Below are positions 8,707-17,689 of a stretch of 64,000 nt of DNA, piece by piece. The position numbers and the translations under genes were made by a program. This DNA comes from an uncultured SAR116 cluster alpha proteobacterium. Lineage in GTDB: Bacteria > Pseudomonadota > Alphaproteobacteria > Puniceispirillales > Marisalimonadaceae. Numbering within the stretch: the stretch's first letter is position 1; the number at the start of each line of letters is the position of its first letter. The notes beneath the pieces are model-generated. The model did not search any database, was not told the DNA's origin, and was given only the letters and a program-made list of their open reading frames with translations. The stretch lies in contig CACBXG010000007.1 of the NCBI GenBank assembly GCA_902543145.1, positions 35,417 through 99,416 of the forward strand. The letters run 5' to 3'.

Positions 8707-10014
8707 TTATTTATCTATTCTGATTGAAATAGACCTTGCATGTGCCTCTAAACCTTCTGCTTCAGCTAATGTTATTACATGTTTTCCAAGTTCATTAAGG
8801 CTGTTTTTATTAAAGTTAACTATAGTGGTTCTTTTATAAAAATCTATAACTCCTAATCCACTCGAAAATTTTGCTGTTCCGTTTGTTGGAAGAACGTGAT
8901 TTGGTCCAGCAATATAATCACCCACTGCTTCAGGAGTATAAGGGCCAACAAAGATCGCTCCTGCATTTTTTATTTCTTTTATAACCTTTGGTGCATTTTT
9001 AAGAATTAATTGTAAATGTTCAGGTGCTTTTTTATTTATTAATTCAATAGCTTGATTTAAGTTTTCAACTAAAATTATAGCTCCAAAATCATACCATGAA
9101 GAACTAGCTATTTTGGATCTAGAAATTTGCAAAAGAAGTTTTTCTACCGAAAGCTTCACTTTCGCTGCTATTTCTTTACTTGTTGTTATTAAAATAGACT
9201 GGGCTAATTCATCATGTTCTGCCTGTGATAAAAGATCTATAGCTACATGATCAGCATTAGCTGTTTCATCACAGACAATTAAAACCTCTGAAGGTCCAGC
9301 AATTGAGTCAATTCCTACTTGACCAAACACTTGTCTTTTAGCTTCGGCAACGTAAGCATTTCCAGGACCCACAATTTTATCTACAGATGAAATAGACTTA
9401 GTACCGTATGCGAGTGCAGCAACAGCATGGGCTCCACCCATACGAATAAATTCTGTCACTTTTGCAACATGAGCAGCTGCAAGAACAATAGATGATTGAT
9501 TTATATCTGAGATTGGACTTACAAGTACTCTCCTGTCAACACCAGCAACTAAAGCGGGTATTGCGTTCATTAGTACTGATGATGGATAAATTGCTTTACC
9601 CCCAGGGACATAAAAACCTACGGAGTTTATTGGATAATAAGATAAACCTAAATTAACTTTTAGATTATCTTTATAACTAAAGTTTTTAGGAATTTGTTGA
9701 TTATGAAATTGCCTTATTCTTTTGGCTGCAATATTTAATGCTTTTTTCTGTTCGGTTTTAAGTCCATCGTATGCTTTTTTCAAGGTGTCTTTTGAAATGA
9801 ATAGGTCTTTAATTTTTTTAACTTTTATTTTATCAAATTCACTTACATAATAATTTAGACCATCATCACCCTTTTCAAGTATTTCTTTTAAAATTTTTGT
9901 GACTGTAAGATTAATTTTAATGTTCGATTTTCTTTCATCATTTATCAAATTCTCAAATTTTTTTTTAAAACCTCTATCTGTATAATTAATATATCTAGTT
10001 TTAAGTTTATACAT
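8707..10014 (-). CDS. hisD: Histidinol dehydrogenase
   Basis: A 435-residue enzyme catalysing the last two oxidations of histidine synthesis (L-histidinol to L-histidine, two NAD+). Signature segments are VDKIVGPGNAYV near residue 213, IAGPSEVLIVCDE near 238 and SQAEHDELAQS, holding zinc-binding Gln/His and the catalytic Glu-His. Its start overlaps hisG by 8 bases, so the two are coupled. hisG-hisD next to murA and infA is the usual alphaproteobacterial arrangement; the other his genes are outside the window. Confidence 0.98.
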   Translation of the reverse strand: MYKLKTRYINYTDRGFKKKFENLINDERKSNIKINLTVTKILKEILEKGDDGLNYYVSEFDKIKVKKIKDLFISKDTLKKAYDGLKTEQKKALNIAAKRIRQFHNQQIPKNFSYKDNLKVNLGLSYYPINSVGFYVPGGKAIYPSSVLMNAIPALVAGVDRRVLVSPISDINQSSIVLAAAHVAKVTEFIRMGGAHAVAALAYGTKSISSVDKIVGPGNAYVAEAKRQVFGQVGIDSIAGPSEVLIVCDETANADHVAIDLLSQAEHDELAQSILITTSKEIAAKVKLSVEKLLLQISRSKIASSSWYDFGAIILVENLNQAIELINKKAPEHLQLILKNAPKVIKEIKNAGAIFVGPYTPEAVGDYIAGPNHVLPTNGTAKFSSGLGVIDFYKRTTIVNFNKNSLNELGKHVITLAEAEGLEAHARSISIRIDK

Positions 10015-10666
10015 TTATTGCATCCTCAACCTTTTGAATCCAAGGTTGTATAGTTTTCAAGTTAGTTTTCATGTAACTTCTATTTACTGCTAATCTGGTT
10101 GAAACTTCACAAATTTTCTCAACTATAACCAAACCGTTAGCTTTTAAAGTAGAGCCAGTTTCAACCAAATCTACTATTCTTTTACATAAACCCATTGACG
10201 GAGCAAGTTCCATCGCACCATTTAATTTTATACATTCTGCATGAACACCTCTAGCTTCAAAATATTTTCTTGTGATATTAGGATATTTAGTAGCTACACG
10301 TACATGACTCCAAGACCTTGGATCTTCATTGGCAATAATATCTTTTTCAGCTGCAACAACCATTTTGCAGTTCCCTACATTGAGATCTAAAGGAGAATAA
10401 ACTTCAGCATGATTAAATTCATTTAAAATGTCACTGCCTACAAACGCCATTTGAGCAGCGCCATAGGCTAAAAATGTGACAACATCAAAAGATCTTACTC
10501 TTATTATATCTATATTATTTATATTTGTTTTAAACTTCAACTTACGGTCGTTTATATCAAAAAAAGATTTTTCAGGTTCAATACCAACTTTTAACAAAAT
10601 TGGAAGCACTGAATCTAAGATCCTACCCTTTGGCAAAGCAATGTTTAAACTTTTATTTAAAGTCAT
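10007..10666 (-). CDS. hisG: ATP phosphoribosyltransferase, short form catalytic subunit
   Basis: A 219-residue HisG, the first and feedback-regulated enzyme of histidine synthesis (ATP + PRPP to phosphoribosyl-ATP). Motifs NIALPKGRILD at the N-terminus and DLVETGSTLKANGL near residue 165 (PRPP loop) are clear. The length matches the short HisGs form, which lacks the C-terminal regulatory domain and normally needs a HisZ partner; HisZ is not in this window. It overlaps hisD by 8 bases and follows the DUF2948 gene by 18. Confidence 0.96.
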   Translation of the reverse strand: MTLNKSLNIALPKGRILDSVLPILLKVGIEPEKSFFDINDRKLKFKTNINNIDIIRVRSFDVVTFLAYGAAQMAFVGSDILNEFNHAEVYSPLDLNVGNCKMVVAAEKDIIANEDPRSWSHVRVATKYPNITRKYFEARGVHAECIKLNGAMELAPSMGLCKRIVDLVETGSTLKANGLVIVEKICEVSTRLAVNRSYMKTNLKTIQPWIQKVEDAINV

Positions 10667-10684
10667 TGATTATTTCCTATAAAA

Positions 10685-11104
10685 TTATTTGTGCAAGGGT
10701 TTTAGCTTGGTTGGCCAGGGAATATCTATATCCTCTATAGTAGCATTAATTTTCTTACAATCTAACTTTATTTTTGAAGACATTGATAAATTGAGAATAA
10801 CATTTTCTTTTTCATAAGTTATCGCTAGTAAATTATAAAAAGGTATTTTAGTTTTAAGGTTAATATATTCAACATTTTTAACATTTCTAATTTGCAAACC
10901 TGTTACAACTCTATAGTTAATATTTTTGTCATTCAATTTTTGTTGTTCCCAACAATATCTTGTTAATGTAGCTACAAACATTTTGTTTTTTTTATCATAA
11001 AAAATTTCTTCTTTAGAAATTATCGCGTCTTGGCAAAGAAATGAGAAAATTTTTAAATCATCATTATTTGAAGCATTAAGTCGGATTTTGTTTTCAATAG
11101 TCAT
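10685..11104 (-). CDS. DUF2948 family protein
   Basis: A 139-residue protein between murA and hisG, the position in which DUF2948 proteins are found across Alphaproteobacteria. Recognisable segments are LNASNNDDLKIFSFLCQDA near residue 8 and DIDIPWPTKLKPLHK at the C-terminus (conserved W-P). There is no signal peptide or membrane segment, so it is probably cytoplasmic. Its function is unknown; linkage to hisG and murA is positional only. Confidence 0.8.
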   Translation of the reverse strand: MTIENKIRLNASNNDDLKIFSFLCQDAIISKEEIFYDKKNKMFVATLTRYCWEQQKLNDKNINYRVVTGLQIRNVKNVEYINLKTKIPFYNLLAITYEKENVILNLSMSSKIKLDCKKINATIEDIDIPWPTKLKPLHK

Positions 11105-11131
11105 TAAACTCGCTATAAAATTTTTCTATTA

Positions 11132-12409
11132 TCAATTTGACCTTTTTATTATTGCACCAAGGTTAGTTAATTTATCTTCTAAATTTTCATACCCTCTATC
11201 TAAATGGTTTAATCCATCAATTTCACTTGTGCCAGAAGCAGCTAATGCTGCAATTATTAAACACATAGAAGCTCTTAAATCCGAAGCCATTACTTTAGCA
11301 CCTTTTAAATTTTTTACTCCATGGATTTCTGCTTCTTGATGGTTTACAGATATTTTTGCTCCCATTCTCATTAGTTCAGGAACATGCATAAACCTATTTT
11401 CAAAAATAGTTTCTTTAATAAATGTTTTTCCATTCGCTATTGCCATTAGTGCCATATATTGAGCTTGTAAATCAGTTGGAAACCCAGGATAAGGATTTGT
11501 ATCTACATTAAAAGTTTTAGGTCTTTGTAAACAAGAAACGTTCATTGAATTTTCAAAAATTTCAACTTTACTTCCAGTAAATTTAAGAACATTTATAAAC
11601 TCAGTTAAATTTTCAGGGTTAATATTATTTATTTCAACATTACCCATGGTTATACTAGATGCTATTGCAAAAGATCCTGCTTCTATTCTATCAGAAACAA
11701 CTGAATGAGAAACTTGGTTCAACTCTTTTACACCATTAATTATTAAATTGTCAGTTCCCACACCCTTTATATCTGCACCTGCTTTGTTCAAGCAAAGTGC
11801 TAAGTCAGTTACTTCTGGTTCTTTTGCAGCATTGAAGATTTTTGTTTGCCCTTTCGCCAACACAGCAGTCATTAATGCACTTTCAGTAGCACCTACTGAA
11901 ACTTTAGGAAAATTAATAATACCACCTTTTAATCCCTCATTACTTAAAGAACTTATTATAAAACCACTATCAAATTTGACATTTGCTCCAAGCGCTTCCA
12001 TTACCATAACATGTAAATCAATAGGCCTACTACCTATAGCACATCCCCCTGGAAGAGGTACTTTTGCTGAACCTTTTGAAGCTAACAAAGGACCTAAAAC
12101 AAGAATTGATGCTCTCATCTGCCTAACTAAATCATAAGAAGCCTCATCTTTTTTTGGTTTTCCGTAAAAGTTTAAATTTCCTTTTTTCCAGTTTATTGCA
12201 ATACCTAAATCAATCAATAAGTTAGACATTAATCTGGTGTCAGCTAAATCAGGAACATTATAAAGATTAAAATCTTCATTAATTATTAGAGAAAGTGCCA
12301 TTAGTGGCAAAGCGGCATTTTTGGCTCCACTAATATTAACCATTCCAGTTAATTTTTGTTCACCTGTAATATAAATTTTTTCGATATTATTGTTAGTAAA
12401 ATTATTCAT
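11132..12409 (-). CDS. murA: UDP-N-acetylglucosamine 1-carboxyvinyltransferase
   Basis: A 425-residue EPSP synthase-like enzyme that transfers enolpyruvate from PEP to UDP-GlcNAc, the committed cytoplasmic step of peptidoglycan synthesis. The N-terminal GAKNAALPLMA and the active-site loop PGGCAIGSRPIDLH, with the catalytic Cys that is the fosfomycin target, are present; the C-terminal DLRASMCLIIAALAASG is typical. Length is standard. It is preceded 11 bases upstream by a small basic protein and followed by DUF2948-hisG-hisD. Confidence 0.98.
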   Translation of the reverse strand: MNNFTNNNIEKIYITGEQKLTGMVNISGAKNAALPLMALSLIINEDFNLYNVPDLADTRLMSNLLIDLGIAINWKKGNLNFYGKPKKDEASYDLVRQMRASILVLGPLLASKGSAKVPLPGGCAIGSRPIDLHVMVMEALGANVKFDSGFIISSLSNEGLKGGIINFPKVSVGATESALMTAVLAKGQTKIFNAAKEPEVTDLALCLNKAGADIKGVGTDNLIINGVKELNQVSHSVVSDRIEAGSFAIASSITMGNVEINNINPENLTEFINVLKFTGSKVEIFENSMNVSCLQRPKTFNVDTNPYPGFPTDLQAQYMALMAIANGKTFIKETIFENRFMHVPELMRMGAKISVNHQEAEIHGVKNLKGAKVMASDLRASMCLIIAALAASGTSEIDGLNHLDRGYENLEDKLTNLGAIIKRSN

Positions 12410-12420
12410 TTTAATTTAAA

Positions 12421-12588
12421 TTACTTTTTATCATCTTTATCAAAAAGTCTTGATTGACCAATTTTATTAGTCCTTTTCCCAATAATTTTTTTGTCATCTC
12501 GTTCTGAAACCTGCTTTTTTCTTAGCTTCAAATTACTTTTTAAAGAAGCTGCTAAATTATTTTCGTAGTCAATATTTTTTTTAGTCAT
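12421..12588 (-). CDS. Small basic conserved protein upstream of murA
   Basis: A 55-codon ORF too short for the track, starting ATG at 12588 and ending TAA 11 bases before murA. The protein is very Lys/Asp-rich (MTKKNIDYENNLAASLKSN at the start, LFDKDDKK at the end) and has a helical pattern LAASLKSNLKLRKKQ resembling small alphaproteobacterial proteins of the form LxxNLxRRKxQ. No known function; the position suggests it is the first gene of the murA-hisGD transcript. It could be spurious, but the amphipathic helix and tight spacing favour a real gene. Confidence 0.6.
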   Translation of the reverse strand: MTKKNIDYENNLAASLKSNLKLRKKQVSERDDKKIIGKRTNKIGQSRLFDKDDKK

Positions 12589-12700
12589 ATTTTTGAAATC
12601 TTACAAGTTTTAGTTATATAGTTTTAAGTACATATATTACTATATATCCATAAAAATACTTGTCATTAATGAAAACATATTTAAGTTAAAATGATATTGT

Positions 12701-12776
12701 GCCGCCATAGCTCCAGCGGTAGAGCGCGTCATTGGTAATGACGAGGTCACTGGTTCAAATCCAGTTGGCGGCACCA
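12701..12776 (+). tRNA. tRNA-Thr (GGT)
   Basis: A 76-nt cloverleaf: acceptor GCCGCCA pairs with TGGCGGC, D-arm AGCTCCAGCGGTAGAGC, anticodon loop TTGGTAA giving GGU, T-arm CTGGTTCAAATCCAG and encoded CCA. It is a lone plus-strand gene that runs toward pheT, 20 bases from the pheT stop. Confidence 0.97.
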
Positions 12777-12796
12777 TTTAAAGTTAGTTTGTTTAA

Positions 12797-15199
12797 TTAA
12801 ATTTCTCTTAAAGAGCCTGATAATTTTTTCTCAATAGAATTTATTATGTTAGCACTTATTCCTTCTAATTCAGAATCTGTTAATGTTTCTTGAATAGGTT
12901 GAATTGTAACTTTAATCGCAACAGATTTCATGTCTTGAGGAATTTTTTCACCTTTATATATGTCAAGTATTATCACGTCTGTTATTAAATCTTTGTTAAT
13001 AGATTTAGCAACCTGACAAACTTTTTCAGATTCTATTTCTTCATTGATAAGAAATGCAAACTCTCTTGTTACTGGTTGCAAATTAGAAATTTTTAACATT
13101 GGTCTAGAAATCTTATTTCTTTTTGGTAATGGAATATTTTCGTAAAATATTTCAAAACCAATAGCTGATTTATTAAATCCAAAAGAATCTCCAATTTCAG
13201 GGTGAATTTCACCAAAATTGGCTATAATATTTTGACCAATTTTAAAAACCGCACTTCTACCTGGATGGAAATAACCTGGAGCATCTTGAAAAATTTTTAG
13301 ACTATTTTTAGGAACCCCTATTGCATCCAAAGCCTTAATTACATCAAGCTTAATTTCATAGAAATCAAATTGGACAGCTTCTTTTTTCCAATCTTTTTTA
13401 ATTTTGTCACCGTATCTTATTCCAGTAATTGTGCTTATTTGCTCAGTAGGAGAAGCACCTTTAAAAATTGGGCCAATCTCAAAAAAAGAAAGATCTTGAG
13501 ATCCTATATTTACATTCTTCTGCACAGCTAATAATAAATTAGGAATAATTGAAGGTCTCATATCCGTCAGCTCTGAAGAAATAGGATTGACTAGATTTAA
13601 AGCAAAATCACCTCCATTGAATTGATCAGCCATTGTCTTATTTAAAAATGAAAAAGTAATTACTTCATTATAACCCCTAGTTGCTAGTGTTCTTGAAGCA
13701 AAAAAAGCTTGACGATGCTTAACACTCATTGCTGGCTTTGCAATATAATTACTCCTTGATAATTTTATTGAAGGTATTTTGTCATACCCATTTATTCTGA
13801 TGATTTCTTCAACAATATCTGCGATACCATCTATATCTGGTCTCCAACTAGGAGGTGTTATATCCCAAACATCATCTTGAGATAGAATTTGGAAGCCCAA
13901 TTTTTCTAAAATTGATTTAGATAATTCATTTTCAATTTTAACGCCTGTTAGTTGATAAATAATATTTGGATCAAATTTAATTATTTTGTTTTTTTGTTCT
14001 AATTTAAAATTGACTATTTTGCTAAATTTTCCTCCACAAATTTTATTGAACATTGCCGCTGCATAATGCATTACTGTTTCTGGAGAGTTATAATCTAAAC
14101 CTCTTTCAAATCTATATCTGGCATCAGAATTTAAGTTTAATTCTCTTCCGGTGTTCGCTATTGAAACTGGGTCAAAAATAGCGGCCTCCAAAAACATACT
14201 TGTTGTGTTTTCAGTAACGCCTGTTCTTTCTCCACCCATTATACCAGCTAAATCGTCAATACTTTGTTCATCAGAAATAACAAGCATGTTATCATCTAAC
14301 TCGTAAGTATTTCCATTTAGTGCAAAAAACTTATCACCTTTTTTTGATTTTGAAATTTTAAGAGTTGTACCTTTTATCTTATCTATATCATATGCATGTA
14401 GAGGTCTTCCAATATCTATCATAATATAATTTGTTATATCTACAATAGAACTTATTGGTCTTTGATCAACGGCTATTAATCTGTTTTTAAGCCATAATGG
14501 AGATTCATTATTTTTCAGATTAGTAAATGATCTCCCAAAAATTTTAGGACAAAGATATTTTTCATTTTCACCCAAATCAACGTGCCAATTAATAATACTG
14601 TCAAATTCACCTTCACTAAATATGATATCTAAATCCTTTAAATTTCCCATTCCAGCTGCTGCTAAATCTCTAGCGATACCTCTTACACCCAAGCAATCAC
14701 CTCTATTAGGAGTAATTTCAATTTCTATAATTGGGTCATTCAAATCCATAACATCTGAAATTGACAAACCAAGTTCAGATGAAGCTTCTAGTTCGATGAT
14801 GCCGTTATGATTTTCAGATAAAGTCAACTCTTTTTCTGAACATAACATACCAAAGGATTCTTCTCCTCTAATTTTTCCTTTCTTTAATTTTAAATTTAGA
14901 CCTGGAATAAATGTTCCTATATTTGCAAAAACACTTTTCATACCTAACTTGACATTAGGAGCTCCGCAAACAACATCAAATGTATTTTTTCCATCAAATA
15001 CCTTACAAACATTAAGTTTATCTGCATTTGGGTGTTTTTTTACATCTATGATTTCGACGGATATAAAACTTCTTAGGTCCTCTGCTAAATTGACAACTGA
15101 AGAAACCTCTAAACCAAGTTTAGGAAGTGTCTCTAAAATCTCAGATAAAATTTTGTCAGTTTCCAGGTGATCTAGTAACCATTTCCATGTAAATTTCAT
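12797..15199 (-). CDS. pheT: Phenylalanyl-tRNA synthetase beta subunit
   Basis: An 800-residue PheT with the usual bacterial architecture: N-terminal tRNA-binding EMAP/OB domain (HPNADKLNVCKV near residue 57), B3/B4 editing domain (residues about 210-390), B5 domain and a C-terminal FDX anticodon-binding domain ending near ISANIINSIEKKL. With PheS it forms the alpha2beta2 enzyme that charges tRNA-Phe and removes mischarged Tyr. Its start overlaps the pheS stop by 4 bases, indicating coupled translation. Confidence 0.98.
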   Translation of the reverse strand: MKFTWKWLLDHLETDKILSEILETLPKLGLEVSSVVNLAEDLRSFISVEIIDVKKHPNADKLNVCKVFDGKNTFDVVCGAPNVKLGMKSVFANIGTFIPGLNLKLKKGKIRGEESFGMLCSEKELTLSENHNGIIELEASSELGLSISDVMDLNDPIIEIEITPNRGDCLGVRGIARDLAAAGMGNLKDLDIIFSEGEFDSIINWHVDLGENEKYLCPKIFGRSFTNLKNNESPLWLKNRLIAVDQRPISSIVDITNYIMIDIGRPLHAYDIDKIKGTTLKISKSKKGDKFFALNGNTYELDDNMLVISDEQSIDDLAGIMGGERTGVTENTTSMFLEAAIFDPVSIANTGRELNLNSDARYRFERGLDYNSPETVMHYAAAMFNKICGGKFSKIVNFKLEQKNKIIKFDPNIIYQLTGVKIENELSKSILEKLGFQILSQDDVWDITPPSWRPDIDGIADIVEEIIRINGYDKIPSIKLSRSNYIAKPAMSVKHRQAFFASRTLATRGYNEVITFSFLNKTMADQFNGGDFALNLVNPISSELTDMRPSIIPNLLLAVQKNVNIGSQDLSFFEIGPIFKGASPTEQISTITGIRYGDKIKKDWKKEAVQFDFYEIKLDVIKALDAIGVPKNSLKIFQDAPGYFHPGRSAVFKIGQNIIANFGEIHPEIGDSFGFNKSAIGFEIFYENIPLPKRNKISRPMLKISNLQPVTREFAFLINEEIESEKVCQVAKSINKDLITDVIILDIYKGEKIPQDMKSVAIKVTIQPIQETLTDSELEGISANIINSIEKKLSGSLREI

Positions 15200-16311
15200 G
15201 AAAAGACACCATTCAAACCAGAGTGTAAGCTTGGATTGTCAACGGGTATAAATCCATAATGTTTTAACCATCGTAGATCACTATCATAAAAAGGTCTTAA
15301 GTCAGGTATTCCGTACTTTAGCATAGTTAATCTTTCTAAACCCATTCCAAATGCAAATCCTTGATATTTTGATGGATCTATTCCTACACCTTGTAAAACT
15401 CTTGGATGGACCATACCTGATCCTAAAATTTCTAACCAATCTTCTCCCTCACCTATTACTAGGCTGCCATCATTTTCTTTTTTACAACCAATATCTACTT
15501 CTGCTGAGGGTTCAGTAAAAGGGAAATAACTTGGTCTAAAACGAACTGGTAAATTGTCTTCATTAAAATAAGTTCTACAAAATTCTATTAAACATCCTTT
15601 TAAGTGACCCATATTTATATTTTTACCAAGAACTAAGCCTTCACATTGATGAAACATAGGAGAATGTGTCGCATCATGATCAGATCTATATGTTCTTCCT
15701 GGTATAATATACCTGATCTCATCGAAATTTTTTAGATCAATTTTTTCCATTGTTCTAATCTGAACCGGGCTTGTATGTGTCCTTAAAACTTTCCTTTGTC
15801 CATTAATATCTGGTTGAAGATAAAACGTATCATGCTCTTGACGTGCTGGGTGCTCTTCAGGGATATTCAATGCAGTGAAGTTATAATAATCACTTTCAAT
15901 ATCAGGACCATCTACAATAGAAAAACCCATGTCCGCAAAAATAGCACATAATTCTTCAATTGTTCTAGAAAGAGGATGTAAAGTACCTATTTCAGCCTCA
16001 TAAGGTGTGAGAGAAATATCTATTTTTTCTGAATTAAGTTTATCTTCTAAATGTGCTTTTTTAAAAAAATTTCTTTTATCTAAAATTAATTTATTAATTT
16101 GGCTTTTTATATCATTTAAATGAGAACCAATTTCTTTTTTTGTTTCTAAATCGTAATCTCTTATATTTTTTAAATATATAGTAATAGAACCTTTTTTACC
16201 TAAAGAATTAACTCTAATATTTTCAAGTTCAGATGATGATTTGGAATTTTGTATACTTATTATGATATCATTTAATAAGTTTTGAAGATCATCCTTTAGT
16301 TCAGAAAGCAT
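15196..16311 (-). CDS. pheS: Phenylalanyl-tRNA synthetase alpha subunit
   Basis: A 371-residue class II synthetase subunit with an N-terminal coiled-coil region (residues about 1-100) and the catalytic core. Motif 2 is visible around LRTHTSPVQIRTM and YRSDHDATHSPMFHQ, and motif 3 as GFAFGMGLERLTMLKYG near residue 320. Distal to thrS-infC-rpmI-rplT on the same strand, it lies 67 bases after rplT; pheT follows with a 4-base overlap. The whole set probably forms one translation-related transcript. Confidence 0.98.
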   Translation of the reverse strand: MLSELKDDLQNLLNDIIISIQNSKSSSELENIRVNSLGKKGSITIYLKNIRDYDLETKKEIGSHLNDIKSQINKLILDKRNFFKKAHLEDKLNSEKIDISLTPYEAEIGTLHPLSRTIEELCAIFADMGFSIVDGPDIESDYYNFTALNIPEEHPARQEHDTFYLQPDINGQRKVLRTHTSPVQIRTMEKIDLKNFDEIRYIIPGRTYRSDHDATHSPMFHQCEGLVLGKNINMGHLKGCLIEFCRTYFNEDNLPVRFRPSYFPFTEPSAEVDIGCKKENDGSLVIGEGEDWLEILGSGMVHPRVLQGVGIDPSKYQGFAFGMGLERLTMLKYGIPDLRPFYDSDLRWLKHYGFIPVDNPSLHSGLNGVFS

Positions 16312-16378
16312 ATTGTTATTAAAAACCTAATTTAATGAATTTGCAATAATCTATATTACTTATTGAAAATTTTAAATA

Positions 16379-16735
16379 TCAAGCAGAAGCAGATTTGGCT
16401 TTTGAAACTAATTCTTCAAATGCTAGTGGTTCATAAACAGCTAAATCTGATAAAATTTTTCTATCTATTTCAATGCCAGCTAATTTAAGCCCATTCATAA
16501 ACTTAGAGTAATTTAATCCATGTAAACGAGAACCTGCATTGATTCTTTGTATCCAAAGACCCCTAAAATTGCGCTTCTTATTTCTACGATCCCTATACGC
16601 ATATTGACTGGCTTTTTCAACAGCTTGAGTTGCTACAGTAAATAAATTTTTTCTAGCTCCATAATAACCTTTTGCAGCTTTAATTACTTTTTGGTGTCTA
16701 GCATGAGTAGTAACACCTCTTTTTACTCTAGCCAT
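16379..16735 (-). CDS. rplT: 50S ribosomal protein L20
   Basis: A 118-residue basic ribosomal protein of the standard L20 length, beginning [19 protein letters not shown] and with the [14 protein letters not shown] and [11 protein letters not shown] segments of the family. L20 nucleates 23S rRNA assembly and in E. coli represses its own operon. It follows rpmI by 12 bases. No L20-like mRNA operator was discernible here. Confidence 0.98.
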   Translation of the reverse strand: MARVKRGVTTHARHQKVIKAAKGYYGARKNLFTVATQAVEKASQYAYRDRRNKKRNFRGLWIQRINAGSRLHGLNYSKFMNGLKLAGIEIDRKILSDLAVYEPLAFEELVSKAKSASA

Positions 16736-16747
16736 TAATTAACTCCT

Positions 16748-16945
16748 TTAAGCATAGGGTATAAATTGCTTGACAATTTTTGCATCGGATTCATTAAGTA
16801 TCATTGTACCACGAGCTTGTCTTTTCATTTTTTGAGATCTTTTACGAAGGTTATGACTAAGAAAGGCTGGGCTGCATTTAACCTTACCTGATGAAGTAAG
16901 ACTAAATCTTTTTTTTGCGCCACTTTTAGTTTTTAGTTTAGGCAT
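16748..16945 (-). CDS. rpmI: 50S ribosomal protein L35
   Basis: A 65-residue basic protein of standard L35 length, beginning [14 protein letters not shown] and containing [16 protein letters not shown]. It lies 102 bases after infC and 12 bases before rplT, the universal infC-rpmI-rplT order. The 102-base gap before it could hold a promoter or leader, but nothing distinct was found. Confidence 0.97.
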   Translation of the reverse strand: MPKLKTKSGAKKRFSLTSSGKVKCSPAFLSHNLRKRSQKMKRQARGTMILNESDAKIVKQFIPYA

Positions 16946-17047
16946 AATATTCTCTCAATATTTTAGTAGTTATTTCAAAGCTTATACATAAGCTAAATAA
17001 AGTTAGCAACATAAAGTTTTATTTTATTATTAATATTATTATATCTG

Positions 17048-17581
17048 CTATTTGGGTGCTAATATCATCACCATTTGTCTACCTTCTAACTTTGGTGATG
17101 TTTCCACCTTACATAATTCTTCTGTATTATCTTTAACTCTATCTAAAACAGTGGCACCTAAAGTGTGATGAGCCATTTCTCTTCCTCTGAACCTTAGGGT
17201 TATCTTTACTTTATCACCATTTTCAATGAACTTTTTAACTTGTTTCATTTTTACAAAAAAATCATTATTGTCTATGTTTGGTCTTAATTTAATTTCTTTT
17301 ACATCAATAATCTTTTGCTTTTTTCTAGCCTCATTCTTTCTTTTTTGAGCTTCATATTTAAATTTACCATAATCAAGAATTTTACAAACAGGTGGATCCA
17401 CATTTGGTTGGATTTCAACTAAATCTAGGCTTAAATTTTCTGCTATCTTAAGTGCTTCATTAATGGATATGACACCTAGTTGCTCCCCATCTGCCCCAAT
17501 ACAACGCACGCTATCAGCTCTAATTAAATCATTAATCCTAGGCCCATCTTGACTTGCTGAGGTATTATTTAATCCAACTAT
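17048..17581 (-). CDS. infC: Translation initiation factor IF-3, probable AUA start
   Basis: IF-3 prevents premature subunit joining and proofreads initiator tRNA and start codon. The track begins at an internal GTG (17509), but the frame is open upstream and encodes the conserved N-terminal segment [20 protein letters not shown], which that start would cut. The only well-placed ribosome site, AAAGGAG, lies 8 bases before an in-frame AUA at 17581, with no ATG, GTG or TTG between. From there the protein is 177 residues, the normal family length. infC in E. coli begins with a rare AUU that is used for autoregulation; AUA here would serve the same logic. The start codon is inference. Confidence 0.9.
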   Translation of the reverse strand: MVGLNNTSASQDGPRINDLIRADSVRCIGADGEQLGVISINEALKIAENLSLDLVEIQPNVDPPVCKILDYGKFKYEAQKRKNEARKKQKIIDVKEIKLRPNIDNNDFFVKMKQVKKFIENGDKVKITLRFRGREMAHHTLGATVLDRVKDNTEELCKVETSPKLEGRQMVMILAPK

Positions 17582-17589
17582 ATGAAAAT

Positions 17590-17596
17590 CTCCTTT
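17590..17596 (-). promoter_or_regulatory. Shine-Dalgarno of infC deciding an AUA start
   Basis: The minus strand reads AAAGGAG followed by 8 bases and then AUA GUU GGA in the IF-3 frame. It is the only strong ribosome-binding site upstream of the conserved IF-3 coding sequence and supports a non-canonical start. Confidence 0.6.
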
Positions 17597-17689
17597 ATTG
17601 TTTAAATTTCAATTAGTAATACAACATTTTATAGAAATTTGTTATTAAATTTCAAAAAATTAGTTAACAAAGCAACAAATAATTTTAAT

